64,000 nucleotides of DNA from positions 248,001-312,000 of the forward strand of contig JACIVX010000001.1 in the NCBI GenBank assembly GCA_014361295.1. The letters are read 5' to 3'. The stretch comes from Methanomassiliicoccales archaeon (GTDB taxonomy: Archaea; Thermoplasmatota; Thermoplasmata; Methanomassiliicoccales; JACIVX01). The translations under genes and the position numbers were made by a program. Below the pieces are notes generated by a model. The model was given only the letters and a program-made list of their open reading frames with translations, was not told where the DNA came from and did not search any database. Positions 55,602 through 64,000 of the stretch are shown here, one piece after another. How positions within the stretch are numbered: the first letter of the stretch is position 1; each line of letters begins with the position of its first letter.

Positions 55602-56732
55602 TCAGTATCTTTCCTCCGTAATAAGTGAATCACCCGCGAGTTTTCGAATTACACGAGCAATTCTTTCCAGCGATATATCATCATCGATCATGTTGCTATT
55701 TTTGAAAATAAGATTCTTCAATTCGTTTCCGATCAAGTCGTCGAATCCACTCTTTAACCTCATCACAATCGATCCTGGGTAAAATATTCTCTCGTCGCAA
55801 ATACCATCTTCATCGCCATCTGTGATAGCTATAGTCGGAACACCAAAACGATAAAGGACATTCGCCGCTGTTTTACTGGTATCATCACCAACGGTGATCA
55901 CGAATCTTGCATTTCTGCATGAATAAATCGCGTCTTCGGTTGCATGATCAATCAAATAAATTCCCTTTCTTTCCTTCTTTGCGAGACTACGCGGCGTTGC
56001 CTTTGTGCGTCTAACAACGCCGCTTCTCACTCGGGCTGTAAACGGATCGAAAGTCCCCAAGCGTTCGACGCCACTCTGCTTTAGCTGGATTCCTCTTGCT
56101 ATTAATCGTCCTTTTTCATTTCTTGCGATTGCGACTTCCGATGAGATTGCCCTTCCGACGACGATTCCGTTTATCCAAATGTTTTCACCTGGAACGATGC
56201 CCCTGATCGTTCTCCACTTTTCATCTTTGGTAGAAGTCGAAATCTTTGGAGCCTCAATCCTTTCAAGACCGAGTCTCTCTGCAATCTCGATAATAATCGG
56301 TATCTCCGCGTGCTTCCATTCAATCATGACCCCATTATCGATCTGGCTCAGAGGTTTCTCAAGTTTGTCTTTGACTTTTGAATAAACAATCTCTCCAAAG
56401 CGGATGATCGATTCTCTATTTTTGCCATAGTTAACAAGAATGAGAACGTCTGTTTCTTTGTCGAGCATCAAAAGCGCTTCAGATGGAACGACGCGCTGAT
56501 CGATATCGATAAGATTTTCGAGGCCAGCATCGATGACGGCAGCTATACCAGTATAACCGCTCATGATCGTCTTCACCGTCGCTGATTTTTCCTTCGCGAT
56601 CTTCATCACTTTCTGGAGTAATCCTGTATCGATAGCCTCGGGTCCGTGAACGACGATGCCTATTCTCATCACGTCGGCTAATTCGTTATAAGGAATGAGA
56701 ACTTTCCTCGCCTCGTTTCCTGCTTGCTTCAT
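55602..56732 (-). CDS. DUF2117 family protein
   Basis: Up to 376 residues; ATG 56669 (MRIGIVVHGPEAIDTG) is a plausible true start. The DUF2117 family is methanogen-enriched. Features: IVVHGPE near the start, TIMSGYTGIAAVIDAGL, PGENIWINGIVVG and RFVITVGDDTSKTAAN near the end. Role unknown; the Rossmann-like ends may bind a nucleotide. Confidence 0.78.
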   Translation of the reverse strand: MKQAGNEARKVLIPYNELADVMRIGIVVHGPEAIDTGLLQKVMKIAKEKSATVKTIMSGYTGIAAVIDAGLENLIDIDQRVVPSEALLMLDKETDVLILVNYGKNRESIIRFGEIVYSKVKDKLEKPLSQIDNGVMIEWKHAEIPIIIEIAERLGLERIEAPKISTSTKDEKWRTIRGIVPGENIWINGIVVGRAISSEVAIARNEKGRLIARGIQLKQSGVERLGTFDPFTARVRSGVVRRTKATPRSLAKKERKGIYLIDHATEDAIYSCRNARFVITVGDDTSKTAANVLYRFGVPTIAITDGDEDGICDERIFYPGSIVMRLKSGFDDLIGNELKNLIFKNSNMIDDDISLERIARVIRKLAGDSLITEERY

Positions 56733-57002
56733 TTGACATCGCAGTTAACAGAATGAGAAAAATGAATCTTCTGCCTTTGCAAAAGCTATTTGTTGTTTTA
56801 GTGGGAATATTCAAAATGAATAATGTTTCCTTTAAATTTATTTCATGTCAACAGAACAGTTTGTTGTATACACATGCGATAATTGATAATTCCAGTTCTT
56901 GCACTTCCTTTAAATCAGAGTTTATGAGCAAATTGAGATGCGATTAAAGTCGAGATTGTAGAAGAAAAATCAAGATATAATCCTTCGATAAAATACGCAA
57001 AT

Positions 57003-57227
57003 ATGAAGTGTCCGAAATGCGACGAGGAGATGGAGCGAGGCTACATTACCTCAGGGTATCGCTCAACGGTCTTTTCTTCTTCATGTTATCCTCTCGTGCA
57101 GTGCGGTATCCAGTGGCGCTTTGTCAGGACGAATGTTGAGCAACTCGAAATCAGCGAAAAGGAACTCGCTTTCACTCTCCAAGGTTATCGTTGCAGGAAG
57201 TGCCGGCTCATTATCCTTCGGTACTGA
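57003..57227 (+). CDS. Small zinc-ribbon protein
   Basis: 74 residues. Two CxxC pairs: MKCPKCDEEM at the start and YRCRKCRLIIL at the end, a treble-clef/Zn-ribbon. A hydrophobic stretch is absent. Likely leaderless. Family of small archaeal/bacterial PF20097-like proteins, role unknown. Confidence 0.7.
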   Translation: MKCPKCDEEMERGYITSGYRSTVFSSSCYPLVQCGIQWRFVRTNVEQLEISEKELAFTLQGYRCRKCRLIILRY

Positions 57228-57440
57228 GATTCATTTTTGAAAACGCACATTGTTTTTTTTCAGAGATCAGGAATCAGGCTTGAGAAACTCGGCGACAGTC
57301 GCGATTCCGCGGATATATTCCTCGGAATATATGGTGCTTCAGAATAGAGACTCTTAATATCATCTCTGATAATCGTAGCTTTATAGTTTTTATATTGCTC
57401 AACAATAAATCATCCCTTCGAATGATTTCGTTGTCATAAA

Positions 57441-58019
57441 GTGAGCAAAGGGAAACACATGTTAATGATCACGCACCTTCTGGTTGTTCTCCTGATGATT
57501 CATCTTCTCGATCTCGATAGGAACGAGGCATTTGTAGCGCTTCTTTTCGGAGTTTTTATCGACATCGATCATATCTTCGGTATTCCGGACTTTGTCAGCA
57601 AGAACGGTATTCTCAACATCACCAACAAGGAAATGCTCCTCTCCTCCCCGATTCAATGGAAATCGGCCTTCCATAACCCCATGGCGATCCTCGTCGTTGC
57701 GCCATCATCTGCGTCATTCAGATTTGCGATTCCTCTCTTTGCGTGGGGGATCCATATAGCTATGGATGCGATCCAGGTCGAGTGTTTGGGCGTTGCATCT
57801 CTTGTTGAGATTCTTTTTATGCTGATGTTGTTGGGCATTTTGTTCGTGATGGAAATCCGAAATTTCCAGATAACACAGGTTGAAAAGAAGGCAAGCATTT
57901 CCGGATTCTTTTCATGGGAACTCGAAAAGATGAGTTCCTTCTTCTCACAATCGCTTTTCGCAAAGACAAGAGGGGTTGAGAGATCAAAGGTTGATGTCAA
58001 TCACCAATCTCCTCCATGA
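57441..58019 (+). CDS. Membrane protein (DUF457/YdjM-like)
   Basis: 192 residues. Three to four hydrophobic helices (residues ~8-22, 30-45, 80-105, 115-140) with GVFIDIDHIF, a DxDH motif like the metal-dependent YdjM/DUF457 membrane hydrolases. The tail is charged. Ends inside the convergent dehydrogenase gene (23-base overlap). Confidence 0.6.
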   Translation: MSKGKHMLMITHLLVVLLMIHLLDLDRNEAFVALLFGVFIDIDHIFGIPDFVSKNGILNITNKEMLLSSPIQWKSAFHNPMAILVVAPSSASFRFAIPLFAWGIHIAMDAIQVECLGVASLVEILFMLMLLGILFVMEIRNFQITQVEKKASISGFFSWELEKMSSFFSQSLFAKTRGVERSKVDVNHQSPP

Positions 58020-58995
58020 TTTGTAGCAGCGCCTCGGTAAACATCTTCGTGGTGTAGGATCCTCCGATATCTGGTGTTCTGATACCGCGTTCGATCGCCG
58101 CAGAAACAGCGCTCTCTATCTTTTCAGCGGATGCGCATTCGCCGAGAAATCTCAGCATGAGCGCGGATGAAAGAATCGCAGCGGTCGGATTAGCAATACC
58201 TTTGCCCGCGATATCTGGTGCGGATCCATGACATGGCTCAAACAGGCCAAATGTCTCTCCGATGTTTGCAGACGGCGCGAGTCCGAGACCTCCTACAAGC
58301 GCTGCGGCTTCATCGGAAAGAATGTCGCCGTAGAGATTGAGGGTTACAAGGCAATCGTATGCGTATGGTCTCATGATGAGGGCGGCAGCCATCGCGTCAA
58401 CATGCATTTCATTTGCAAGGAGTTTTGTGTTCCTGACTTCCTCAAAAAAGACCCTTCTAAAAAGACCGTCGGATTTCCTCATGACATTGGCCTTGTGGAC
58501 GCATGTGATTCTCTGTCTTCTTTCCTTTTCACAAAGACCGATTGCAAACCTGACAATTCGCCTGCAGGCTCTCTCGGTAATCCTTCGTTCGAGAACGACA
58601 CCATCGTTATCTTCTCTTTCTATACCTGTGTAGACATCTTCCGTGTTCTCACGGACAATCACAAGATCCATATCGACAAGTCCAATTGAGGGAACGAGTC
58701 GCTTGAACGGGCGGACATTCGCGTACAAATCGAAATATTGCCTTATGAATAGCAACGGGGACTTATAACCAGGATCGGAAGGGGTCGTTAGGGCACCAAA
58801 AAGACAGGCATCCGATTCCTCAAGTAAATCGAGCGTTGATTGAGGCAGATAGGTGCCTCTTCTCCGAAAACATTCGTATCCCATCTCTCCGTCTACGAAT
58901 TCGATCGGGAGATCGAGTGACTTGAGAACAGTCACTGCTGAAGAAACGACATCTGGGCCGATGCCATCGCCACCAATGACGACGACTTTTTTCAA
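57997..58995 (-). CDS. Isocitrate/isopropylmalate dehydrogenase family protein
   Basis: 332 residues. VIGGDGIGPDVV at the start, IVRENTEDVYTGIE, then KANVMRKSDGLFR, and FEPCHGSAPDIAGKGIANPTA: the beta-decarboxylating dehydrogenase family (LeuB, AksF or NAD-isocitrate DH). The exact substrate cannot be settled by reading; a role in leucine, coenzyme B or 2-oxoglutarate synthesis is likely. It starts inside the stop of the deoxyhypusine synthase gene. Confidence 0.88.
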   Translation of the reverse strand: MKKVVVIGGDGIGPDVVSSAVTVLKSLDLPIEFVDGEMGYECFRRRGTYLPQSTLDLLEESDACLFGALTTPSDPGYKSPLLFIRQYFDLYANVRPFKRLVPSIGLVDMDLVIVRENTEDVYTGIEREDNDGVVLERRITERACRRIVRFAIGLCEKERRQRITCVHKANVMRKSDGLFRRVFFEEVRNTKLLANEMHVDAMAAALIMRPYAYDCLVTLNLYGDILSDEAAALVGGLGLAPSANIGETFGLFEPCHGSAPDIAGKGIANPTAAILSSALMLRFLGECASAEKIESAVSAAIERGIRTPDIGGSYTTKMFTEALLQIMEEIGD

Positions 58996-59936
58996 TTTCG
59001 ACCCTCCAGTCTCTCAAGAACACTTGCAACGATGATCGGAAAGGTAATCGTTGCATCGCCCTCGACCGTGACTTCGTCAGCCGTCTCCTTCACCTTTCCC
59101 CAAGATACCGCCTCACGAACTCTTGCACCAGATAAACTACCATCGTATTCCTGAGCTGTTGTCAAATACACAACAGAATCCAGTCCGCCACGGAATTGAT
59201 TCCACCAGATCGTGTGATGCTTTGAGATACCGCCACCTATGATAATCGCCCCTGTTTCCTTCGCCTCGAATACGATATCGGAGAGATCCTGCTCATCCTT
59301 AAACAAATCAATTGACATTTTTCTGTGCGTCTGCCAGTACATCCAAAGCTGTGTTCCGAAGGCGCCGTCTGTAATTCCTGGGACAAAAATCGGAATGCTG
59401 TTCTGATGACACCAGTAAATCAATGAATCGGTGTTATCCAATCGTTCCCCGACGGCATCGATAATTTCTCTCGTCGAAAGCGAGTTCTTCTTGCTGAATA
59501 TTTCTTCAAAGAGCGGAGCAAGTTTTTCTTCAAGGATCAAACCGTAGCTTTCATCTGGAACGAGTACATTTCCCAGTCTGCTGATACCTCTCTTTCTTAA
59601 CTCAGCGTCATCCATGAAGAAATCCCCATGGTAATAATTTTTCCAGCATCTGGCAAGGTCGTGATCGAGGGTTCCGCACGTCGTTATAATCACATCAATG
59701 AGTTTCCTCTTTGCCAGCTCAACAATAACTCCCCTTGTGCCGGTGGCCATTATACACGCGGGAAATGATAGAAATACAGTACACTCCTCATCCTTTAACA
59801 TTTTTTCAACAATATCAACTGCGTCCGATAGTTTCCTCGCTGTAAATCCGCCAGAATCTTTCATTTCGCGAATCAATTCATCGACGGTCATTGGTATTTT
59901 AAGCCTCATATCCTTGACAGGTCTATCCTTTGACAT
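58992..59936 (-). CDS. dys: Deoxyhypusine synthase
   Basis: 314 residues from ATG 59936, with GGAGCG upstream; the frame runs to 59999. NAD and substrate sites: FVPGITDGAFGTQLW, IIIGGGISKHH and AQEYDGSLSGARVREAVSWGK, the last holding the catalytic Lys. It transfers the aminobutyl group of spermidine to a lysine of aIF5A. Four-base overlap with the next gene. Confidence 0.93.
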   Translation of the reverse strand: MSKDRPVKDMRLKIPMTVDELIREMKDSGGFTARKLSDAVDIVEKMLKDEECTVFLSFPACIMATGTRGVIVELAKRKLIDVIITTCGTLDHDLARCWKNYYHGDFFMDDAELRKRGISRLGNVLVPDESYGLILEEKLAPLFEEIFSKKNSLSTREIIDAVGERLDNTDSLIYWCHQNSIPIFVPGITDGAFGTQLWMYWQTHRKMSIDLFKDEQDLSDIVFEAKETGAIIIGGGISKHHTIWWNQFRGGLDSVVYLTTAQEYDGSLSGARVREAVSWGKVKETADEVTVEGDATITFPIIVASVLERLEGRN

Positions 59937-60057
59937 GGTCCGAACGCTCCGTCTGTGATAGGTTTGTATTGGTACCGACGTCCATTCAACAAATATCATG
60001 TAGAAATAAGTTCGGAAAGAAGAGGTACATTCATTGTTAACATTCTATCAAATAATA

Positions 60058-61020
60058 ATGAAAATCAGCCACTCATCATCAAGAAAAAACCTAAGTACGT
60101 TTAGTTTTCTCAGCTCTCTGATAGTCTTGAAAAGAGTCAAGGCAGCAAGAGTTTCGATCATCAGCAATGCCTCGCTCGTGTGCCTGAAATTAATAGCAGG
60201 TACCCTGATGTTTTCTATCAGCATTATTTCTGAAGCCTTGCACTCGATTATGGATTTGATTGCCGCAATCGTCGCAAATTATTCCGTCAGAAAAGCTATA
60301 CAGCCAGCCGATTCCGATCATGCGTACGGTCATGGCAAGTATGAGAATGTGGCAGGCGTCGTTGAAGCTCTGCTGATTTTTTTCGCATCGGCGATCATTG
60401 TCTATGAATCTGGAATGAAGATCATTAGTGGCACGGGTGTAGAATTTATTGAAATTGGTATCGTCATCATGGGCATCTCGGTCGTTGTCAACTTTTTTGT
60501 TTCGCGTTACTTATGGGAAGTGGCGGAGGATGAAGACTCAATTGCATTAAAGGCTGATTCTCTTCACCTGAAGACGGACGTTTTCACCTCATTAGGAGTT
60601 TTTCTCGGTTTGATTGCGATGTCAGTAACAAAATTAGCTATCCTCGACCCATTGATCGCGATTGGAATTGCCTTTCTTATCCTCAGAGCTGCATATAATC
60701 TCTTCAGGGAGTCGAGTCGAGGTCTCGTCGATGAGAAGCTACCTGCAGAGGAAGAAATGGTCATTAGAAATGTGTTACTCGAACACATGCCGAGCTACAT
60801 AGAATTTCATTCGCTGAGGACGAGGAAAGCAGGGAACCAGAGATTCATCGACATGCACGTCGTCGTAAATCCTGAAATGAGCGTGGAGGATTCACATAAG
60901 ATTGTCGATCATCTTGAACAGGAAATCGCGAAGAGATTACCAAATACAAGTGTTCTTATTCACGTCGAACCGCAAGACTGGCGTAGTTCACCTACAGTAA
61001 ACGAAAAAGGAGAGATTTAG
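60058..61020 (+). CDS. Cation diffusion facilitator transporter
   Basis: 320 residues from ATG 60058 (TTG 60034 possible). Six membrane helices. Site A HSIMD in helix 2 and HLKTD in helix 5, plus the cytosolic DHAYGHGKYE loop, all typical of Zn/Fe/Co exporters of the CDF family. C-terminal metal-binding domain ends HVEPQDW. Divergent from dys. Ends in TAG. Confidence 0.9.
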   Translation: MKISHSSSRKNLSTFSFLSSLIVLKRVKAARVSIISNASLVCLKLIAGTLMFSISIISEALHSIMDLIAAIVANYSVRKAIQPADSDHAYGHGKYENVAGVVEALLIFFASAIIVYESGMKIISGTGVEFIEIGIVIMGISVVVNFFVSRYLWEVAEDEDSIALKADSLHLKTDVFTSLGVFLGLIAMSVTKLAILDPLIAIGIAFLILRAAYNLFRESSRGLVDEKLPAEEEMVIRNVLLEHMPSYIEFHSLRTRKAGNQRFIDMHVVVNPEMSVEDSHKIVDHLEQEIAKRLPNTSVLIHVEPQDWRSSPTVNEKGEI

Positions 61021-61179
61021 GAAAACCGGAGAACTCAGGTAAATCTCATTAATTTCTATCCTTTTGGTTTTTTCTCGGTCCGGAGTATTGACTCCTTAAT
61101 CCCCGTCGGGATGATTAATCATATTGGAATTTTGCGCTCGAATCTGCTCGCTTTGTTGATATATGAGAAATCGAATTTC

Positions 61180-62376
61180 ATGAAAGTGGCCGATCTGAAG
61201 AGGCTTGCTGTCTATCTGGGTTCATTCATCGGTCCCGTTTCGGGAAACGCTGTATTAGCGCTTGTTCCGACGCTGAAAAACGAATTCAATGCATCGGCAC
61301 CATCCGTACTCCTTTCGATTTCATTCTTTATGATTCCTTTTGCATTTTTTACTCTCCTGTCAGGTACGATCTCAGATGTTTATGATAGAAAGAAGACCGT
61401 CGCGATTGGTTTTTCATTTTACGCGATTGGTAGTGTGATGTGCGCGTTAAGCCCAAATCTCGCCGTTTTTCTCTTCTCGCGAACGGTTCAAGGCTTTGGT
61501 TACGGATTTGTCAACCCAGTGCTCGTTGCGATTCTCGGTGATATCGTGCCGTATGAAGAGCGAGGAAAGGCGATGGGATATCTCGGTGCAGCTACGACTG
61601 CGGGAATTGCTCTAGGTCCGTTTATTGCGGGTTTCATTGTACTGATCAGTTGGCGGGCGGTATTCGTTTTCATCGCGATTCTCGTGATGTGCGTGGCAAT
61701 TTTCTTCGACAGGCAGTTTAGAAATGTTATTTTCAGTAAAGGCTCTCGTGCGCCGAGAGAAATTCTGAGAAATTTGAGAAAGGGAATGAGCGACAAAGGT
61801 GTTTTCATTCTTTCCGCCGCTGGCTTCCTGACGTTTCTGGGATACATCAGCACAATTTCCTTCATGTCCGACCATTTATCGCTTCCTCCGCTGGGGCTTT
61901 CTGAAAGTGAAATTGGAACTGTCATGGCTACAACGGGAATCGCTGGAATCCTGGCAGCGCCGATCGGAGGAAAGCTCACTGACAAAATTGGAAGATTTGC
62001 CACGCCGACAATCGGTTATACGTTCGTCATATTTTCAATGATCATGCTGAATTATGCAGAATCGGTCTATCTCATCGTTGCATCGTTGATTGTTCTCGGA
62101 ACGGGAACAGCGATTGTCTGGGCGCCGCTACTAACACTTTCCGTCGAGATAAGACCAGCGCAGAGAGGCACGACCTCATCGCTTTTCAATGGGGCAAGGT
62201 TTTTTGGTTACTCACTCGCTCCGCTTGTTGCCGCTCCGATGTATATTGCGAATGGAATTGAAGCGATATACATTTTCACTATTGTTCTTGCAGTACTCGC
62301 TACAATAGCGGTTTGGTTTGTTAGACTTTTTGCAAAAGCTACTTCTCTCGATCCCAGCGCTCCAAGATCTCAGTGA
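61180..62376 (+). CDS. MFS transporter
   Basis: 398 residues from ATG 61180. Twelve hydrophobic helices. DVYDRKKTVAIGFS (loop 2-3), and SRTVQGFGYGFVNP are MFS drug/H+ antiporter traits. Substrate unknown, possibly a drug or organic solute exporter. Its last 38 bases overlap the convergent kinase gene. Confidence 0.88.
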   Translation: MKVADLKRLAVYLGSFIGPVSGNAVLALVPTLKNEFNASAPSVLLSISFFMIPFAFFTLLSGTISDVYDRKKTVAIGFSFYAIGSVMCALSPNLAVFLFSRTVQGFGYGFVNPVLVAILGDIVPYEERGKAMGYLGAATTAGIALGPFIAGFIVLISWRAVFVFIAILVMCVAIFFDRQFRNVIFSKGSRAPREILRNLRKGMSDKGVFILSAAGFLTFLGYISTISFMSDHLSLPPLGLSESEIGTVMATTGIAGILAAPIGGKLTDKIGRFATPTIGYTFVIFSMIMLNYAESVYLIVASLIVLGTGTAIVWAPLLTLSVEIRPAQRGTTSSLFNGARFFGYSLAPLVAAPMYIANGIEAIYIFTIVLAVLATIAVWFVRLFAKATSLDPSAPRSQ

Positions 62377-62920
62377 GCTGTTTCACAGATTCTTCGTCGC
62401 AGCAGCTGTTGTCAATGACGCACCAGTTATTTTTCGCAAGCGCTAGCATTCGTTTGCGGATTTTTTCGAGCTGGTCAAGAGCTTCGAACATCTCTATTTC
62501 TTCCTGACGTGCTGTAATTCTTGTGTAAGCAATTACGGGATCGATATCGATAAGCAATAATCTCTCGGGAATCGGCAGAAGTTTTCTGAAAAAGTTGTAG
62601 CCTGAATCTACGAATCGTTCTGGAAGATATGCCGTGGCCATAAGATATCTGACAAAAACGATGTTGTCGTAACGTTTCGATTCCCTTTTCATTGATTTTA
62701 GGGAGCATAGAACATCGAAGATGAAAAAGACAGCAGCGACGAGTTGCATCATCCTTCCCGATTTCTTGAGGGCGACTTTTGAAATCTTACCAGGGATCTT
62801 TTCTGACGGGTGAAAATAGATCAATGTTGATTCACCCTTTTTCTGATAATATTCCTTAATCCATAAGGCATGTGTGGTTTTTCCAGAGCCATCAATTCCA
62901 TCGACAACAATCCATCGCAT
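62339..62920 (-). CDS. Thymidylate kinase-like P-loop protein
   Basis: 193 residues. P-loop VVDGIDGSGKTTHALWIKEY at residues 4-23; TARQEEIEMFE and a LID-like region. The DRx motif of thymidylate kinase is FVRYLMAT here, so the substrate (dTMP or another) is uncertain. It follows the polyprenol kinase gene by 3 bases on the same strand. Confidence 0.78.
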   Translation of the reverse strand: MRWIVVDGIDGSGKTTHALWIKEYYQKKGESTLIYFHPSEKIPGKISKVALKKSGRMMQLVAAVFFIFDVLCSLKSMKRESKRYDNIVFVRYLMATAYLPERFVDSGYNFFRKLLPIPERLLLIDIDPVIAYTRITARQEEIEMFEALDQLEKIRKRMLALAKNNWCVIDNSCCDEESVKQLTEILERWDREK

Positions 62921-62923
62921 TGA

Positions 62924-63628
62924 CTATATCCCCAGAAGGTAAAGCATTCCTGAGGTGAGAAGCGGAATCACAAGATTGTCGATGTCTCCAGGTGTGATCA
63001 ACTCAATAATAGAAACGAATATCCCGGTGGTAAGTGAAATCTGAGTCGTGATCATCAGAGCCGGAATAGTAGCGCTGAAGAAGCCATTCTGGTGTAAGAA
63101 TCTGTAATACTCCGTTATCAAAAACGCTGAGATCGTTGTGGCGAGAAAAACAGCAAAGGATCCTTCAAGACTCTTATTTCTGAGAATCCTTCGTTTTCCG
63201 TATCTTTTCCCGACGTATCCTCCAAATCCATCACCATACGACATCGCGACAATCCCGATCGATGCTATTATCCTATCCTCAAAAAATACGTATGCAAGAA
63301 TTGTCCAAGAAATTGCATACATGACGAGACCAAGGCCGTGTCCTTCTTCTGAGGTTTGACCTAAAATCGATTCCCGCAACCTTGGAATTGGGGAATAGGG
63401 AGAGACAAGTAGCAACAATGGGATGAAAGGGGCAGCTGCGAGAAAGGCCATAACCCACGCATTATCGAAGATCCACCAGAAGAAAACGATGTTTCCTACA
63501 GCGATATGCACGAATTTTCTTCTCGCGTCTCCGTTCCATCTTTTCTTCATGATAAAAGAAATTACAACAACCAGAAGAACATACCCGTAAACAAGGGCAA
63601 GTCCAAACAGGTCGCCGTTTAATTGCAT
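62924..63628 (-). CDS. Dolichol/polyprenol kinase family membrane protein
   Basis: 234 residues, seven membrane helices. RRKFVHIAVGNIVFF, SYGDGFGGYVGKRYGKRR and KSLEGSFAVF are the CTP-dependent dolichol kinase (SEC59/VTE5/DGK1) motifs. Probably phosphorylates a polyprenol or lipid alcohol in archaeal lipid or glycan synthesis. Operon with the P-loop kinase; ends in TAG. Confidence 0.88.
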   Translation of the reverse strand: MQLNGDLFGLALVYGYVLLVVVISFIMKKRWNGDARRKFVHIAVGNIVFFWWIFDNAWVMAFLAAAPFIPLLLLVSPYSPIPRLRESILGQTSEEGHGLGLVMYAISWTILAYVFFEDRIIASIGIVAMSYGDGFGGYVGKRYGKRRILRNKSLEGSFAVFLATTISAFLITEYYRFLHQNGFFSATIPALMITTQISLTTGIFVSIIELITPGDIDNLVIPLLTSGMLYLLGI

Positions 63629-63848
63629 TCAAAAGAAAAAAGCTTTACATATATAGATCAATTTCGCATCTGGGTGATGATTTTCTAAGTGTAAAGGGGT
63701 GCTGAAAAACATCGATTTCGCTTTGCGAGCTAGCCAGCAAAAGAGGTGTTATTACAAATAACTCGATAATTGTTGATTTCAAAAAGGATATTCTTTATCA
63801 CAATAGATAATTGTTTAAGAATCTTTTTAAACCAGTGAAAATTGTATA

Positions 63849-64000
63849 ATGCTTGCGATAGTAATGAATGAAAAAGATTTATCGCTTGCCCGATCCTTCG
63901 TTATGGAAATTGACGATCCGAGGAAATATACACCAATTCTCATTGATGCAAAATTCACCCAGCTTATGAGGATTAATCTCATCTTGATTAAAGCGCTGGC
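63849..64000 (+). CDS. Unknown protein, N-terminal part at window edge
   Basis: Open from ATG 63849 to the right edge (50 codons). A TATA-like TTTTTAAAC ~25 bases before suggests a leaderless start. Begins MLAIVMNEKDLSLARSFVME. No family can be named from this piece. Confidence 0.5.
   Translation, partial: MLAIVMNEKDLSLARSFVMEIDDPRKYTPILIDAKFTQLMRINLILIKAL

Noticed and set aside
1-64000. CRISPR arrays, insertion sequences, prophage
   Set aside because: I saw no regularly spaced repeats, transposase or integrase genes, or phage structural genes.

Overview
The window is a chromosomal segment of a methyl-reducing, probably H2-dependent methanogenic archaeon. It holds a complete mcrBDGA operon with no mcrC inside it. 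Around it lie the YcaO/TfuA thioamidation pair, the McrC/A2/marker-protein activation genes, the C-terminal end of a MtaA/MtbA-type methylcobalamin:CoM methyltransferase, and a RamA-type corrinoid activase. Abundant STAND/TPR regulators, DUF835 proteins and AbrB-PhoU proteins, together with this Mcr layout, point to Thermoplasmatota (Methanomassiliicoccales or a sister lineage). That placement is inference. I count TAG as the stop of 11 of roughly 58 genes, which argues against heavy use of TAG as a pyrrolysine codon.

Layout. 1-5 kb: methyltransfer genes, namely MtaA end, RamA and a metallo-beta-lactamase-fold protein on +, converging on a soluble MtrA-MtrH pair on -. 5-9 kb: DUF169 protein, Lrp-type regulator, YcaO-TfuA. 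9-13.5 kb: mcrB-mcrD-mcrG-mcrA-DUF2098. 13.6-16 kb: an unrecognised protein, an AhpD-like protein, a small Cys protein, and a DUF4443-DUF2111 two-domain regulator. 16-24.3 kb: A2 (atwA), mcrC, a paralogue of the unrecognised protein on the opposite strand, then markers 3-6-5-15-17-7. 24.3-27.4 kb: ArsR, GIY-YIG protein, coiled-coil protein, MoaA and a MobB-FeS fusion. 27.4-28.5 kb: two promoter-led structured RNA candidates. 28.5-33.6 kb: FAD oxidase and a copper island (YHS protein, CopA, TRASH-domain CopR). 33.6-36.3 kb: housekeeping genes. 36.4-40.7 kb: a secreted IPGNDPH-repeat peptide, a 914-residue wHTH-STAND-TPR protein and two convergent DUF835 genes. 40.8-43.1 kb: an isoaspartyl-peptidase pseudogene, TrpB2 and a small RNA candidate. 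43-51.6 kb: class II RNR, UxaA-like protein, a Cys-rich protein with a radical SAM enzyme, a third DUF835, PEPCK and a cupin. 51.6-52 kb: RNase P RNA. 52-64 kb: twin AbrB-PhoU proteins, tRNA-Leu(GAG), a CopZ-like gene with an in-frame TAG, DUF2117, deoxyhypusine synthase, transporters, a thymidylate-kinase-like protein and a polyprenol kinase.

Most interesting points. (1) Near-identical long palindromes lie just upstream of the mcr promoter and in the promoter of the DUF4443-DUF2111 gene beside atwA, suggesting a dedicated Mcr regulator and its operator. (2) A short exported protein has four protein-identical but codon-divergent IPGNDPH repeats and lies next to a huge wHTH-STAND-TPR regulator. 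(3) Two paralogous unrecognised proteins bracket the Mcr structural and activation genes. (4) Two roughly 260-300 nt RNAs have identical TATA cores. (5) An MtrAH pair lacks membrane subunits.
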